Shown: one piece after another, positions 33,579 through 41,536 of the stretch
Layout: the number at the start of each line of letters is the position of its first letter
How positions within the stretch are numbered: the stretch's first letter is position 1
Program-made: the position numbers and the translations under genes
The notes under the pieces: generated by a model
Seen by the model: the letters and a program-made list of their open reading frames with translations, nothing else
Told to the model about the DNA's origin: nothing
Databases searched by the model: none
NCBI RefSeq assembly: GCF_014656545.1
Contig: NZ_BNDS01000001.1
Span: 251,190-315,189 of the forward strand
From: Neobacillus kokaensis
Lineage (GTDB): Bacteria > Bacillota > Bacilli > Bacillales > Cytobacillaceae
DNA length: 64,000 nucleotides
Direction: 5' to 3'

Positions 33579-33928
33579 ATTTAGAAATGCAGCGATTTAA
33601 AGCAGAATTTTTTAAAGCACTCGCACACCCTTTAAGAATCCGCATCTTAGAGGTCCTAGCGGAAGGGGATAAAAGCGTTAATGAAATACAAACCCTTATC
33701 GGCAGTGAAGGATCAGCAGTCTCGCAGCAGCTGCAGGTACTAAGAGCTAAAAATATTGTGTCCGGAACAAAAGAAGGCAATAAGGTGATTTATACCCTAA
33801 AAGATCCGATGATTATTGAACTTTTGGCAGTAGCAAAACAAATCTTTAATAATCATCTTGTCGATACGATTACGATATTAGATAAATTTAAAGAGGATGA
33901 AGAAGCACCAATAATGCCGAAGAATTAA
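33575..33928 (+). CDS. ArsR-family regulator coupled to SulP
   Basis: The 117-residue winged-helix protein has the ArsR pattern FFKALAHPLRIRILEVLAEGDKSVNEIQTLIG, SAVSQQLQVLRAKNIVSGTKEGNKVIYTLKD. It starts with TTG overlapping the SulP stop (TTGA), so translation is coupled. It contains no cysteine, so it cannot be a thiolate metal sensor of the ArsR/CadC kind; a non-metal ligand, or His/Asp metal binding, is possible. The likely target is the dyad region at 31734-31781. The terminator stem overlaps its stop codon. Confidence 0.88.
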   Translation: MNLEMQRFKAEFFKALAHPLRIRILEVLAEGDKSVNEIQTLIGSEGSAVSQQLQVLRAKNIVSGTKEGNKVIYTLKDPMIIELLAVAKQIFNNHLVDTITILDKFKEDEEAPIMPKN

Positions 33929-33943
33929 TGTTCTTCGGTTTTT
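33917..33943 (+). terminator. Terminator of sulP-arsR
   Basis: CCGAAGAA (33917-33924) and TTCTTCGG (33931-33938) pair perfectly around the ArsR stop codon, followed by five T residues. Confidence 0.9.
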
Positions 33944-34055
33944 GCATCTTTTTGAAAGGTTATTTTGGTAATATTTGTTGTTTTCACTTTAGTTAGAACG
34001 CAAAAAACAGGAACCCTCGATGTAAGATTACACTTTAAAATAGACTATCGAAATA

Positions 34056-34128
34056 TATCAGCGAATTTTTGAAGGATATCGGCGAATCGAGAACATTTAT
34101 CGGCGAATTTCAAATTTTATCGGCGAAT
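34056..34128. repeat. Four copies of TATCGGCGAAT at a 20-21 bp period
   Basis: TATCAGCGAAT (34056), TATCGGCGAAT (34077), TATCGGCGAAT (34098) and TATCGGCGAAT (34118) recur every 21, 21 and 20 bp, all on one face of the helix. The stretches between are AT-rich and less conserved (TTTTGAAGGA, CGAGAACATT, TTCAAATTT). The gap from 33944 to 34353 has no gene. Confidence 0.8.
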
Positions 34129-34353
34129 CGAAAAATAACAATCTTTTAGAAAAGAGCTTTTTGAAAAAATATGAATTTATACAAAAAGATTTTCAACAAA
34201 ATTTGACATAATCTGCATACGGTTTACATGAGCTTTGGCAGGATATTCATAGCGCTTTCATTTTCAGTGCTGATTGATGGTCATTGCAGGCTAGACCGGT
34301 TTTTTTAAAAGGAATTGGGCAGAATTATGTCAGTTTCTGTCGCCCGCCCTTTC

Positions 34354-34538
34354 TTGACATAACTGCATAGAAATGTTAAATTTTAATCAGCCGTTACACG
34401 TTATTAGATTTATCTGATAAAGCTTGTTCAAGGTTTTAACCGCTGTTTGGATAAGGTAATGAAAGTAAAGCTAGGTACGTTGTAATTTGGTGAATTTTAA
34501 ACATGGCTTGTTTTTAGCCAATAGGAGGATTTTTTTTC
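34354..34538 (+). promoter_or_regulatory. Promoter and long leader of the cold-shock gene
   Basis: TTGACA (34354-34359), 17 bases, TAAATT (34377-34382) would start RNA near 34389, giving a leader of about 150 bases before the gene. Long leaders that refold at low temperature are usual for cspA-type genes. TTGACATAA-CTGCATA around this promoter also occurs 150 bp upstream (TTGACATAATCTGCATA, 34203). Confidence 0.6.
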
Positions 34539-34739
34539 ATGAAAAACGGTAAGGTAAAATGGTTTAACTCAGAAAAAGGTTTCGGATTCATCGAAGGAGA
34601 AGACGGTAACGACGTTTTCGTTCATTACTCAGCTATCCAAACTGAAGGTTTCAAAACATTAGAAGAAGGTCAAGAAGTTTCTTTCGAAGTCGTTGAAGGA
34701 GCTCGTGGACCTCAAGCTGCTAACGTAACAAAGAAATAA
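34539..34739 (+). CDS. Cold-shock protein, CspA family
   Basis: The 66-residue protein is a single cold-shock domain: KGFGFIE (RNP1) and VFVHYSAI (RNP2) in a five-strand beta-barrel that binds single-stranded RNA and DNA and keeps mRNA open in the cold. Its start [17 protein letters not shown] and end [10 protein letters not shown] match the B. subtilis CspB/C/D group; which paralogue it is cannot be said. AGGAGG precedes ATG. It is monocistronic with a long leader and a strong terminator. Confidence 0.95.
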   Translation: MKNGKVKWFNSEKGFGFIEGEDGNDVFVHYSAIQTEGFKTLEEGQEVSFEVVEGARGPQAANVTKK

Positions 34740-34757
34740 TTTCTCATACAACTATTC

Positions 34758-34793
34758 AAACAGTCCGGTTAACATACCGGGCTGTTTTTTGTT
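34758..34793 (+). terminator. Terminator of the cold-shock gene
   Basis: AACAGTCCGG pairs with CCGGGCTGTT (one G-T pair) around an 8-base loop, followed by TTTTG. Confidence 0.85.
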
Positions 34794-34887
34794 GTCTAAA
34801 AAATCCTTTCATCAATTACCAAAGCTTCTTTAAACATTAATTTGCTATAATAGATACATGTAAAAAATCGTAAAATAGGGTGATTCG

Positions 34888-36036
34888 ATGAAATTTATCC
34901 ATACAGCCGATTGGCATTTAGGCAAATTAGTACACGGCGTTTATATGACGGAAAATCAGCGGGAAGTTCTGAACCAATTTGTAGAGGTTGTCGGGGAGGA
35001 AAAGCCCGATGCGATTATTATTGCCGGCGATCTGTATGACCGATCTGTTCCGCCGACAGATGCTGTTGAATTATTAGATGACATTTTATTTAAAATCAAT
35101 GTCGAACTAAAAACACCGATTGTGGCGATAGCCGGGAATCATGACAGTGCCGAACGCCTATCATTTGGAAGTTCGTGGTACAAGCACAGTCAATTCTATT
35201 TATCTGGAAAACTATCAAACAACTTCGAACCTTTCCGAATTAATGGTGTGAACTTTTATCTCATTCCATACGCAGAACCAGGTTTAGTCCGCCAGCTGTT
35301 AGAGGATGATTCTATTCATTCCCATCAAGATGCGATGAAAGCATTGATTGGGAGAATGGAAAAGAACATGAATCCTAATGAACCGAATGTTCTTGTTGGA
35401 CATGCTTTTGTATTAGGCGGACAAACTTCCGATTCGGAACGGGTATTATCAGTTGGCGGGTCTGGCTGTGTTGGTGCCGAATTGTTTGAACCGTTTTCCT
35501 ATACTGCCCTAGGACATCTGCACAGTCCTGATGCCATTCGCCACGACAAAGTAAAATATTCCGGGTCGCTGTTAAAATATTCTTTTTCAGAAGCAAAACA
35601 AAAGAAGTCGATTTCTATTATTGAAATGGACGAAAAAGGGCAATTTAGCCATCGGTATCGCTCACTAAGGCCGACACATGATATGCGTGAGCTTGAAGGG
35701 CACATGGAAGAATTACTTGACCCGATATTTTATGAAAAAGAACGAACCAATGACTACTTGAAAATCACCCTGCTAGATGAAGGTGCGTTAATTGATCCGA
35801 TTAATAAATTGCGCCAAGTATACCCAAATGTGCTGCATCTTGAACGCAAAATCGATGTGACGGACCAGAAAAAGAAGCAGGTTCTCAGTGCTGTGCGAAG
35901 TGAGAAAAAATCAGAAATGGAATTGTTCGAACAGTTTTATAAAGAAATGACCACTTCTGAATTTACAGATGATAAAAAAGCGGCAATGGCCGAAATTTTT
36001 GAAAAGGCATTAATAGGGGAGGCCGCGCTGAAATGA
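34888..36036 (+). CDS. sbcD: Nuclease SbcCD subunit D
   Basis: The 382-residue protein is the Mre11-type phosphoesterase of the SbcCD complex, which cuts DNA hairpins and blocked ends. FIHTADWHLGK (Asp8, His10), GDLYDR, AGNHDS, VGHAFVLGG and LGHLHSPD are the five metal-binding motifs. A capping domain and a C-terminal SbcC-binding helix follow. AGGGTGATTCG precedes ATG. Its last four bases overlap the sbcC start (ATGA), so the two subunits are made together. Confidence 0.95.
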   Translation: MKFIHTADWHLGKLVHGVYMTENQREVLNQFVEVVGEEKPDAIIIAGDLYDRSVPPTDAVELLDDILFKINVELKTPIVAIAGNHDSAERLSFGSSWYKHSQFYLSGKLSNNFEPFRINGVNFYLIPYAEPGLVRQLLEDDSIHSHQDAMKALIGRMEKNMNPNEPNVLVGHAFVLGGQTSDSERVLSVGGSGCVGAELFEPFSYTALGHLHSPDAIRHDKVKYSGSLLKYSFSEAKQKKSISIIEMDEKGQFSHRYRSLRPTHDMRELEGHMEELLDPIFYEKERTNDYLKITLLDEGALIDPINKLRQVYPNVLHLERKIDVTDQKKKQVLSAVRSEKKSEMELFEQFYKEMTTSEFTDDKKAAMAEIFEKALIGEAALK

Positions 36037-39000
36037 GACCGTTAAGACTGACAATGCAGGCATTCGGTCCATATGCTGAGACCGAATGTATTGATTTCAC
36101 GAAGCTTGGCAACCGCACCATGTTTGTGATTTCAGGGAAAACTGGTTCTGGAAAGACAACCATTTTTGACGCTATTAGTTATGCGATTTATGGAAAAGCA
36201 AGTGGTGAGGATCGCAATGGTCCCGAACTGCGAAGCCAATTTGCCAGCGATGAACTGTTAACTGAGGTTTCGCTGGATTTTTCATTACGTAATCAAGTCT
36301 ATTCCATTACAAGATCACCCCAGCAAATGAAGAAAAAAGACAAAGGGGATGGCTATACACAAATTGGAGCAAAGGCTGAACTTTACAGCTGGGGTACTGA
36401 CGGTGAGAGAAAGCTTTTGGCCTCAAAAATAACAGACGTTGAAGAAAAGATTAAAGAAATCATGTTAATTGATGCCAACCAATTCCGGCAAATTCTAATG
36501 ATTCCTCAAGGAGAATTCCGGAAGCTGTTAACATCTGATAGCAAGGATAAGGAAGTTATTTTGCAGCGGCTGTTCCATACACAGATGTATAAAATGGTGG
36601 AGGATAAGTTGAAAGAGGAAGCAACTGAGCTTCGAAAAACGGTCGAATCTCAGGTTCAATCCCGTAATGAAGCCATCCGGAGGATTCATGCCGTCACGAA
36701 TGAAGAACTCAGGGGATATTTAGATGCAGGCAGTGAAAATGATACGATAATCATGCCGCTTTTGCTTGTTGAAATCACCGCGATTGGTGAGCTGATTGAG
36801 CAATTAGATAATCAATTAAAAGAACAGGCCGGACAACAGGACAAACTGAAGACCCAGCTTTTTGAAGCGGAAACGATCCTAAAACAGCTGCAAACTCGTG
36901 AGGAGTTAAAGGTTCAAAAGACCCGGCTTGAATCACAGTCAGAAATTTTTGCTGAAAAAGAAAAGCAAATTCAGCGGGCGCAAAAAGCGGCCCTATTAGC
37001 AAAACAAGAAGAGCTTTGCCATCGCTTAAAACGCGAGGCCGATCAAGCAGAGCACAATGTTCGGACGATAAAAGCGACGATTGAAAAATTGAGCGAACTG
37101 GACGTGGAGTATAACAAACAGCTGAAGCATGAGCAGCAGCGCGAGACTGAGCGTCAGGCTTCACTAGAGAGGATCAATCGTTTAGCAGGGATGAAAGAAG
37201 ACGTGTATTCCTTTGCTTCAATGGTAAAGGAATCGACATCGTTAGAAACAGCATTAAACAATACGAAAAATAATCATTCTCAGACTGAAAGGAATCTCGC
37301 AGAATTAGAAGAGCGACTACTTTGGCTGCAGCAGCGAAAGGCAGAAATTGAAAAGGGCCAGCTGATGTATTTGGAGAATGAGAGAAAGATGGAAAAGCTG
37401 CAAACTGAACTCGATCGGCTGGAAAAATTTCAACAGTTGCAGGTCCGTTATCAAAATTCAATGAAAGACTTGAAGGCAAGTACCGGGCGTTTTGAAAATA
37501 CAATGGCTAGATTAAATGATGCGAAAGCATTAGTTGAGGACTTGGAGCAAAAATGGCTGAATGGACAAGCGGCGCTTTTAGCGGAAACACTTCAAGCTGG
37601 TGAAGCCTGTCCGGTTTGCGGTTCGAAGCACCATCCATCCCCAGCTGCTGATCATGGTGACAGAATTCCAAATCAGGATGATTTAAAGGCAGCTAAAGCC
37701 CAGGCCGCTAAATGGGAAAAAGAAAAATCAGCCGACGAAGCAAAATTATATCAATGCCAGTCCGCTGAAAAAATGCAACGCGAAGCCTTAGCAGAGATGC
37801 TGGCTGATATCCGGGTTCAGAGGCCAGAATTTGTAGAAACCGATGTCCTTTCGGTAAAAACAGAAACATCCTCTTCTAAAAATGATCTTATTGCGGCGCA
37901 AAAGAAATTGTCTGCGGAAATGAACCAGCTTGAAGAGGTCAAGCTGGAACTGGAGAAAAGGGAAGCAGAAAAGCATGATTTACAAAGGCAGCTCCAGCAA
38001 TTGGCGTCAGAGGTACATGAATTAACCATTCAATTTACCGAGAAGAAAACAAATCTTTCAAGGATGATGACTCTCATACCGGAAAGTCTCCGGACAGTGA
38101 CTGAATATGAACGGACACTTGCTGAATTAAAGGATCAGCATGCTTTGATGGTTAAACAATTAGAGGACGCCGAGAAGCGTGTTCAAGGTGTGAAGGAAAA
38201 GCAAGCTGTAGAATTTGCTAGATTAGTAGATGCGGAAAAGTTTTTAGCCGATAAGGAGCAAGAGCTGGTTATTGAACGTGAAACATTTAAGAATAACCTA
38301 GCAGAACAGGGCTTTGATAATTATACTGTTTATCACGGTTCGAAGCTGGCTGATGCTGATATTAAAAGGTTAGAGATTGAGATCCGCGGTTATCGAGAAG
38401 ATCTACGTTCAGTTTCCGATCGCTTTACTGAATTGACCGAAATGTTAAAAGATGTGAAGGCTCCTGATGTAGAGGGTCTAAAACAGGAGCTAGCGAAACT
38501 TGTAAATGAGATTGAGAATTTAACTGGAAGAAAAACCGACCTATTTGTGAAAAGACGGGAAAATGAAGAGATTTATAAGCGGGTTGAGCATTTGAATGAT
38601 TCTATGAAGACGCTGGAAGAGCGATATAAACTGATTGGTCATTTATATGAGATAACAAAGGGACAAAACAGCTTCAGGATTACTTTTGAGCGCTACGTAT
38701 TGGCAGCATTTTTAGATGATATTTTACGAGAGGCCAATGTCCGCCTGCGAAAAATGACATCTGGGCGATTCCAGCTATTGCGAAAAACAGACCGGGCCAA
38801 AGGAAATGCCCAAAGTGGCTTGGAGTTACAGGTATTTGATCAATACACTGGACAGGAACGTCATGTGAAAACTTTATCCGGCGGTGAGAGCTTTAAGGCA
38901 TCGCTATCATTGGCGCTCGGGCTTGCAGATGTCGTGCAAAATTACTCTGGAGGGGTTTCCTTGGAAACCATGTTTATTGATGAAGGGTTCGGTACACTGG

Positions 39001-39170
39001 ATCCTGAATCGCTCGATCAGGCAATTGAGGCGCTTATGGATATTCAGAGCAGCGGCCGATTGGTTGGGATTATCTCACATGTTCCAGAATTGAAGGAACG
39101 AATTGATGCAAGACTAGAGGTCATTGCCGGACAAACCGGCAGCCGGACGGAGTTTGTATTTACAAATTAA
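36033..39170 (+). CDS. sbcC: Nuclease SbcCD subunit C (Rad50-type ATPase)
   Basis: The 1045-residue SMC-like ATPase has a P-loop GKTGSGKTTIFDAISYAIYG near residue 35, two long coiled-coil arms (about 190-500 and 560-900), a zinc hook CPVC at residues 526-529 between them, and the C-terminal LSGGESFKASLSLALGLADV signature and Walker B FIDEGFGTLD. It dimerises at the hook and heads and drives SbcD. Length is typical. A compact terminator follows, then a 53-bp tandem repeat. Confidence 0.95.
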   Translation: MRPLRLTMQAFGPYAETECIDFTKLGNRTMFVISGKTGSGKTTIFDAISYAIYGKASGEDRNGPELRSQFASDELLTEVSLDFSLRNQVYSITRSPQQMKKKDKGDGYTQIGAKAELYSWGTDGERKLLASKITDVEEKIKEIMLIDANQFRQILMIPQGEFRKLLTSDSKDKEVILQRLFHTQMYKMVEDKLKEEATELRKTVESQVQSRNEAIRRIHAVTNEELRGYLDAGSENDTIIMPLLLVEITAIGELIEQLDNQLKEQAGQQDKLKTQLFEAETILKQLQTREELKVQKTRLESQSEIFAEKEKQIQRAQKAALLAKQEELCHRLKREADQAEHNVRTIKATIEKLSELDVEYNKQLKHEQQRETERQASLERINRLAGMKEDVYSFASMVKESTSLETALNNTKNNHSQTERNLAELEERLLWLQQRKAEIEKGQLMYLENERKMEKLQTELDRLEKFQQLQVRYQNSMKDLKASTGRFENTMARLNDAKALVEDLEQKWLNGQAALLAETLQAGEACPVCGSKHHPSPAADHGDRIPNQDDLKAAKAQAAKWEKEKSADEAKLYQCQSAEKMQREALAEMLADIRVQRPEFVETDVLSVKTETSSSKNDLIAAQKKLSAEMNQLEEVKLELEKREAEKHDLQRQLQQLASEVHELTIQFTEKKTNLSRMMTLIPESLRTVTEYERTLAELKDQHALMVKQLEDAEKRVQGVKEKQAVEFARLVDAEKFLADKEQELVIERETFKNNLAEQGFDNYTVYHGSKLADADIKRLEIEIRGYREDLRSVSDRFTELTEMLKDVKAPDVEGLKQELAKLVNEIENLTGRKTDLFVKRRENEEIYKRVEHLNDSMKTLEERYKLIGHLYEITKGQNSFRITFERYVLAAFLDDILREANVRLRKMTSGRFQLLRKTDRAKGNAQSGLELQVFDQYTGQERHVKTLSGGESFKASLSLALGLADVVQNYSGGVSLETMFIDEGFGTLDPESLDQAIEALMDIQSSGRLVGIISHVPELKERIDARLEVIAGQTGSRTEFVFTN

Positions 39171-39181
39171 GATAGCGTGAG

Positions 39182-39212
39182 GCGGGACCTGGTTAGGGTC
39201 CCGCTGTTTTTG
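39182..39212 (+). terminator. Terminator of sbcDC
   Basis: GCGGGACC (39182-39189) pairs with GGTCCCGC (39196-39203) around a short loop, then TGTTTTTG. Confidence 0.9.
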
Positions 39213-39255
39213 TTATGGATGGGATTTTGCTCGCGTGGGTGGTGAAAAGGATGTT

Positions 39256-39590
39256 GGCGGTAAGAATGAGCGGGTTATTTTGCCCGAGGTGTGTTAGAAA
39301 AGGGTGTGGGCGGTAAGAATGGGCGGGTTATTTTGCCCGAGATGTGCTAGAAAAGGGTGTGGGCGGTAAGAATGAGCGGGTTATTTTGCCCGAGACGTGC
39401 TAGAAAAGGGTGTAGGCGGTAAGAATGAGCGGGTTATTTTGCCCGAGACGTGCTAGAAAAGGGTGTGGGCGGTAAGAATGAGCGGGTTATTTTGCCCGAG
39501 ACGTGTTAGAAAAGGGTGTTGGCGGTAAGAATGAGGGGGTTATTTTGCCCGAGACGTGCTAGAAAAGGGTGTGGGCGGTAAGAATGGGGG
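39256..39590. repeat. 53-bp tandem repeat, about 6.3 copies
   Basis: Units starting GGCGGTAAGAATG begin at 39256, 39309, 39362, 39415, 39468, 39521 and 39574, exactly 53 bp apart, with only a few base changes between copies. Each contains CGGG-TTATTTTG-CCCG, a small inverted repeat, and ends in AGAAAAGGGTGT. Fifty-three is not a multiple of three and no frame stays open, so it is non-coding. The last copy breaks off after 17 bases at the stump of an acyltransferase gene. Confidence 0.95.
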
Positions 39591-39649
39591 ATAGTGTGGT
39601 GGTTGGCGGTAATCCTGCAAAAATCATTAAATCCATAGACATTTCCTGA
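39587..39649 (+). pseudogene. C-terminal stump of a hexapeptide-repeat acyltransferase
   Basis: The frame GDSVVVGGNPAKIIKSIDIS followed by TGA is the hallmark end of left-handed beta-helix O-acetyltransferases (maltose/galactoside acetyltransferase type, x-V-V-x-G-N-P-A-K-x-I-K). No other part of such a gene is present: upstream of GDS the sequence is the 53-bp repeat. I infer that the array replaced or destroyed the gene body. Confidence 0.7.
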
Positions 39650-39724
39650 AAAATCTAATGGAATGAATAACCGCCTATAACTAGAAGAATACTATCCTAA
39701 AACATGGTTAGAGGTGGAAAAGCA

Positions 39725-40234
39725 TTGAAAAAGTTTATTTTTTTCTTATATCTGCTGCTTTCTACATCTTTTCCCCTGAACATATATGCCGAGATGCCAA
39801 GATTATCTTCCGCATGTTTTGAAAAAATAAAAATACGTAACGAGCAATTTAATCGCATGATTATGAAAGATGTTATCCAAGGTCTTAAATTAGATATTGA
39901 TGAAACCAATTATTTTAAAGTAACAGAAAAAGAATTAGAGGCTGCTCACCTTATTTACGGTGGTAAGGAAAAAGATGATTATTACGAATCACTCCATAAA
40001 CATTTCATGGTCGCCTCTCGCGGCAAACCAACTCTTTTAGTAAGTGCAGGAGAGGCTTACCTCCTTTTTAAAAAGCCAGATCATACGAATGTGGCGGTCC
40101 GTTTAAAACTTACCAATAGTAAATGGGAACTAAATTATATCAAGGAAAGCGAAGGAAAACCAATCCGCTTTACACTTTTAAAATGTGAGAAAGACTATTT
40201 GCAAAAAAAGAACGAGTATTACAAAATAGATTAA
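39725..40234 (+). CDS. Exported hypothetical protein, 169 residues
   Basis: TTG at 39725 follows GAGGTGG and opens a signal peptide (KKFIFFLYLLLSTSFPLNIYA) and a mature part of about 145 residues (EMPRLSSACFEKIKIRNEQF... to KNEYYKID). The pattern includes a probable mixed alpha-beta region with GKPTLLVSAGEAYLLFKKPD and VAVRLKLTNSKWELNYIKES, which looks like a small secreted or wall-associated domain. I do not recognise the family. It is 15 bp before the uracil-DNA glycosylase gene, so the two may share an mRNA. Confidence 0.65.
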   Translation: MKKFIFFLYLLLSTSFPLNIYAEMPRLSSACFEKIKIRNEQFNRMIMKDVIQGLKLDIDETNYFKVTEKELEAAHLIYGGKEKDDYYESLHKHFMVASRGKPTLLVSAGEAYLLFKKPDHTNVAVRLKLTNSKWELNYIKESEGKPIRFTLLKCEKDYLQKKNEYYKID

Positions 40235-40249
40235 ATTTGGAGGAAAAGG

Positions 40250-40825
40250 ATGTCAGACTTTTGTCCAGTACTTTGGCCGGAGGAGCCCACGCCGGAGCAT
40301 CTGCTAGATTGCAGCGAATGCGGTTTGGATCAGCATGGATCGCGCATGGTGTGGGGGGAGGGGAATCCGCTTGGGCGGATTATGATAATCCTCGATAATC
40401 CCGGTGCCCGTGAAGACCGTGAAGGCAGCCCAATGGTTTGCGGCACAAGGCAGACGCTGCAGCAGGCAGCTGTTCAGGTTGGGTTAACAATGGAGGATTT
40501 GTATGTTACGTTTATTTTAAAAAGAAAGCCGGTTAAGGCCTATGATAAACAGCAGGTTCGCCAAATTTGCATGACCCATCTTAAACAGCAGCTGAAAGAG
40601 AAACAGCCAAAACTGATTTTTTGCCTCGGGAATGTAGCTGTTCAGTCTTTTTTTGAAAATACCGATGCGGAGGTGAAGGTACTTCGAGGGAAAATATACG
40701 ATGTAAATGGATACCCAACAGCAGTGGGATATCATCCGTTAGCAGTAAGAAGACGTCCAAATCTCTGGAATATGTTTGTAGAAGATTGGAAGTTTTTAAC
40801 CGGCTATTACAACAACAAAATATAG
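40250..40825 (+). CDS. Uracil-DNA glycosylase-superfamily protein
   Basis: The 191-residue protein has the family-4-like layout: a CSECGL segment near residue 21, IILDNPGAREDREGSPMVCGT as the first active-site motif, IFCLGNVAVQSFF in the middle and GYHPLAVRRRPNLW as the last motif (H-P-L/S). Family 4 enzymes remove uracil from DNA and carry a [4Fe-4S] cluster; here cysteines at C-S-E-C, M-V-C-G, Q-I-C-M and I-F-C-L could supply it. Motif 1 has Asp-Asn in place of Glu-Ala-Pro, so activity is not certain. AGGAAAAGG precedes ATG. Confidence 0.8.
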   Translation: MSDFCPVLWPEEPTPEHLLDCSECGLDQHGSRMVWGEGNPLGRIMIILDNPGAREDREGSPMVCGTRQTLQQAAVQVGLTMEDLYVTFILKRKPVKAYDKQQVRQICMTHLKQQLKEKQPKLIFCLGNVAVQSFFENTDAEVKVLRGKIYDVNGYPTAVGYHPLAVRRRPNLWNMFVEDWKFLTGYYNNKI

Positions 40826-40831
40826 GAAAAG

Positions 40832-40864
40832 CGAACTATTTCATAGATTGTTCGTTTTTTTTTA
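40832..40864 (+). terminator. Weak terminator
   Basis: CGAAC and GTTCG, 14 bases apart, with a run of nine T residues following. The stem is short, so read-through to the next gene is possible. Confidence 0.5.
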
Positions 40865-40927
40865 TGGAATATTATGGGGATATTATGTACAATGAAAAAA
40901 ATAAATATTCTGAAAGGATTATTATAA

Positions 40928-41536
40928 ATGACAACAATTTGCATTGTGCGCCACGGGGAAACGGATTGGAATGCGGCTGGCAGGCTGCAGGGAAGCACAG
41001 ATATTCCATTAAATGCAAAAGGTATGCAACAAGCTGAGGAAAGCGGCCGATTTTTAAAAAATTCCGATTGGGATGTAATTATTACAAGTCCATTATTAAG
41101 GGCTAAACGGACTGCAGAAATAATAAATGACAGCTTGAACGTACCTCTAATCGTGATGGAGGATTTTAAAGAGAAATATTTTGGCGAAGTGGAAGGAATG
41201 ACATTTGAGGAAAGACGCGCCAAGTTTCCTGACCAAAATTACCCTAATCAAGAAGGTGAGGAGGATTTTGTAAATCGCCTCTTGGCAGGACTACAAAAAA
41301 TAAATCAATCCTACAAAGATAAAAAAGTGCTGCTTGTGGCACATGGGGCAGTAATCAATGCATTATTAGCCAAGTTATCAAATGGTAAATTGGGGCGCGG
41401 CAAGACAAAAATCGAAAATGCCTGCCTCAATGAAATTCAATTCTGTGACAACTGCTGGGAAATCAAAGTATATAATCAAGTTTCGCATCTATCCGATTTC
41501 TATGAAGAAAAGGAGATGTACCTTGAAGACAAATAA
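40928..41536 (+). CDS. Histidine phosphatase-family protein
   Basis: The 202-residue protein has the classical IVRHGETDWN (Arg8, His9), SPLLRAKRTAE, EKYFGEVEGM and LLVAHGAVINALL motifs with all catalytic residues. It resembles Bacillus PhoE/YhfR-type broad phosphatases. Unlike the phosphatase at 12296 the first motif is canonical R-H-G-E-T. Its last 14 bases overlap the start of the MFS gene, so the two are coupled. The substrate is unknown. Confidence 0.88.
   Translation: MTTICIVRHGETDWNAAGRLQGSTDIPLNAKGMQQAEESGRFLKNSDWDVIITSPLLRAKRTAEIINDSLNVPLIVMEDFKEKYFGEVEGMTFEERRAKFPDQNYPNQEGEEDFVNRLLAGLQKINQSYKDKKVLLVAHGAVINALLAKLSNGKLGRGKTKIENACLNEIQFCDNCWEIKVYNQVSHLSDFYEEKEMYLEDK

Noticed and set aside
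34056..34128. Possible short CRISPR or phage integration repeats
   Set aside because: The repeat is 11 bp with 10-bp spacers, far too short for CRISPR, and no integrase is near.
36775..38029. Several long minus-strand frames inside sbcC
   Set aside because: They are shadows of the coiled-coil codons and lack ribosome sites and known families.
39256..39590. Possible CRISPR array
   Set aside because: The whole 53-bp unit is repeated with few changes; there are no variable spacers and no cas genes.
41382..41522. Longer N-terminus for the MFS protein
   Set aside because: It overlaps the phosphatase gene in another frame; TTG 41523 has the ribosome site and starts at the first membrane helix.
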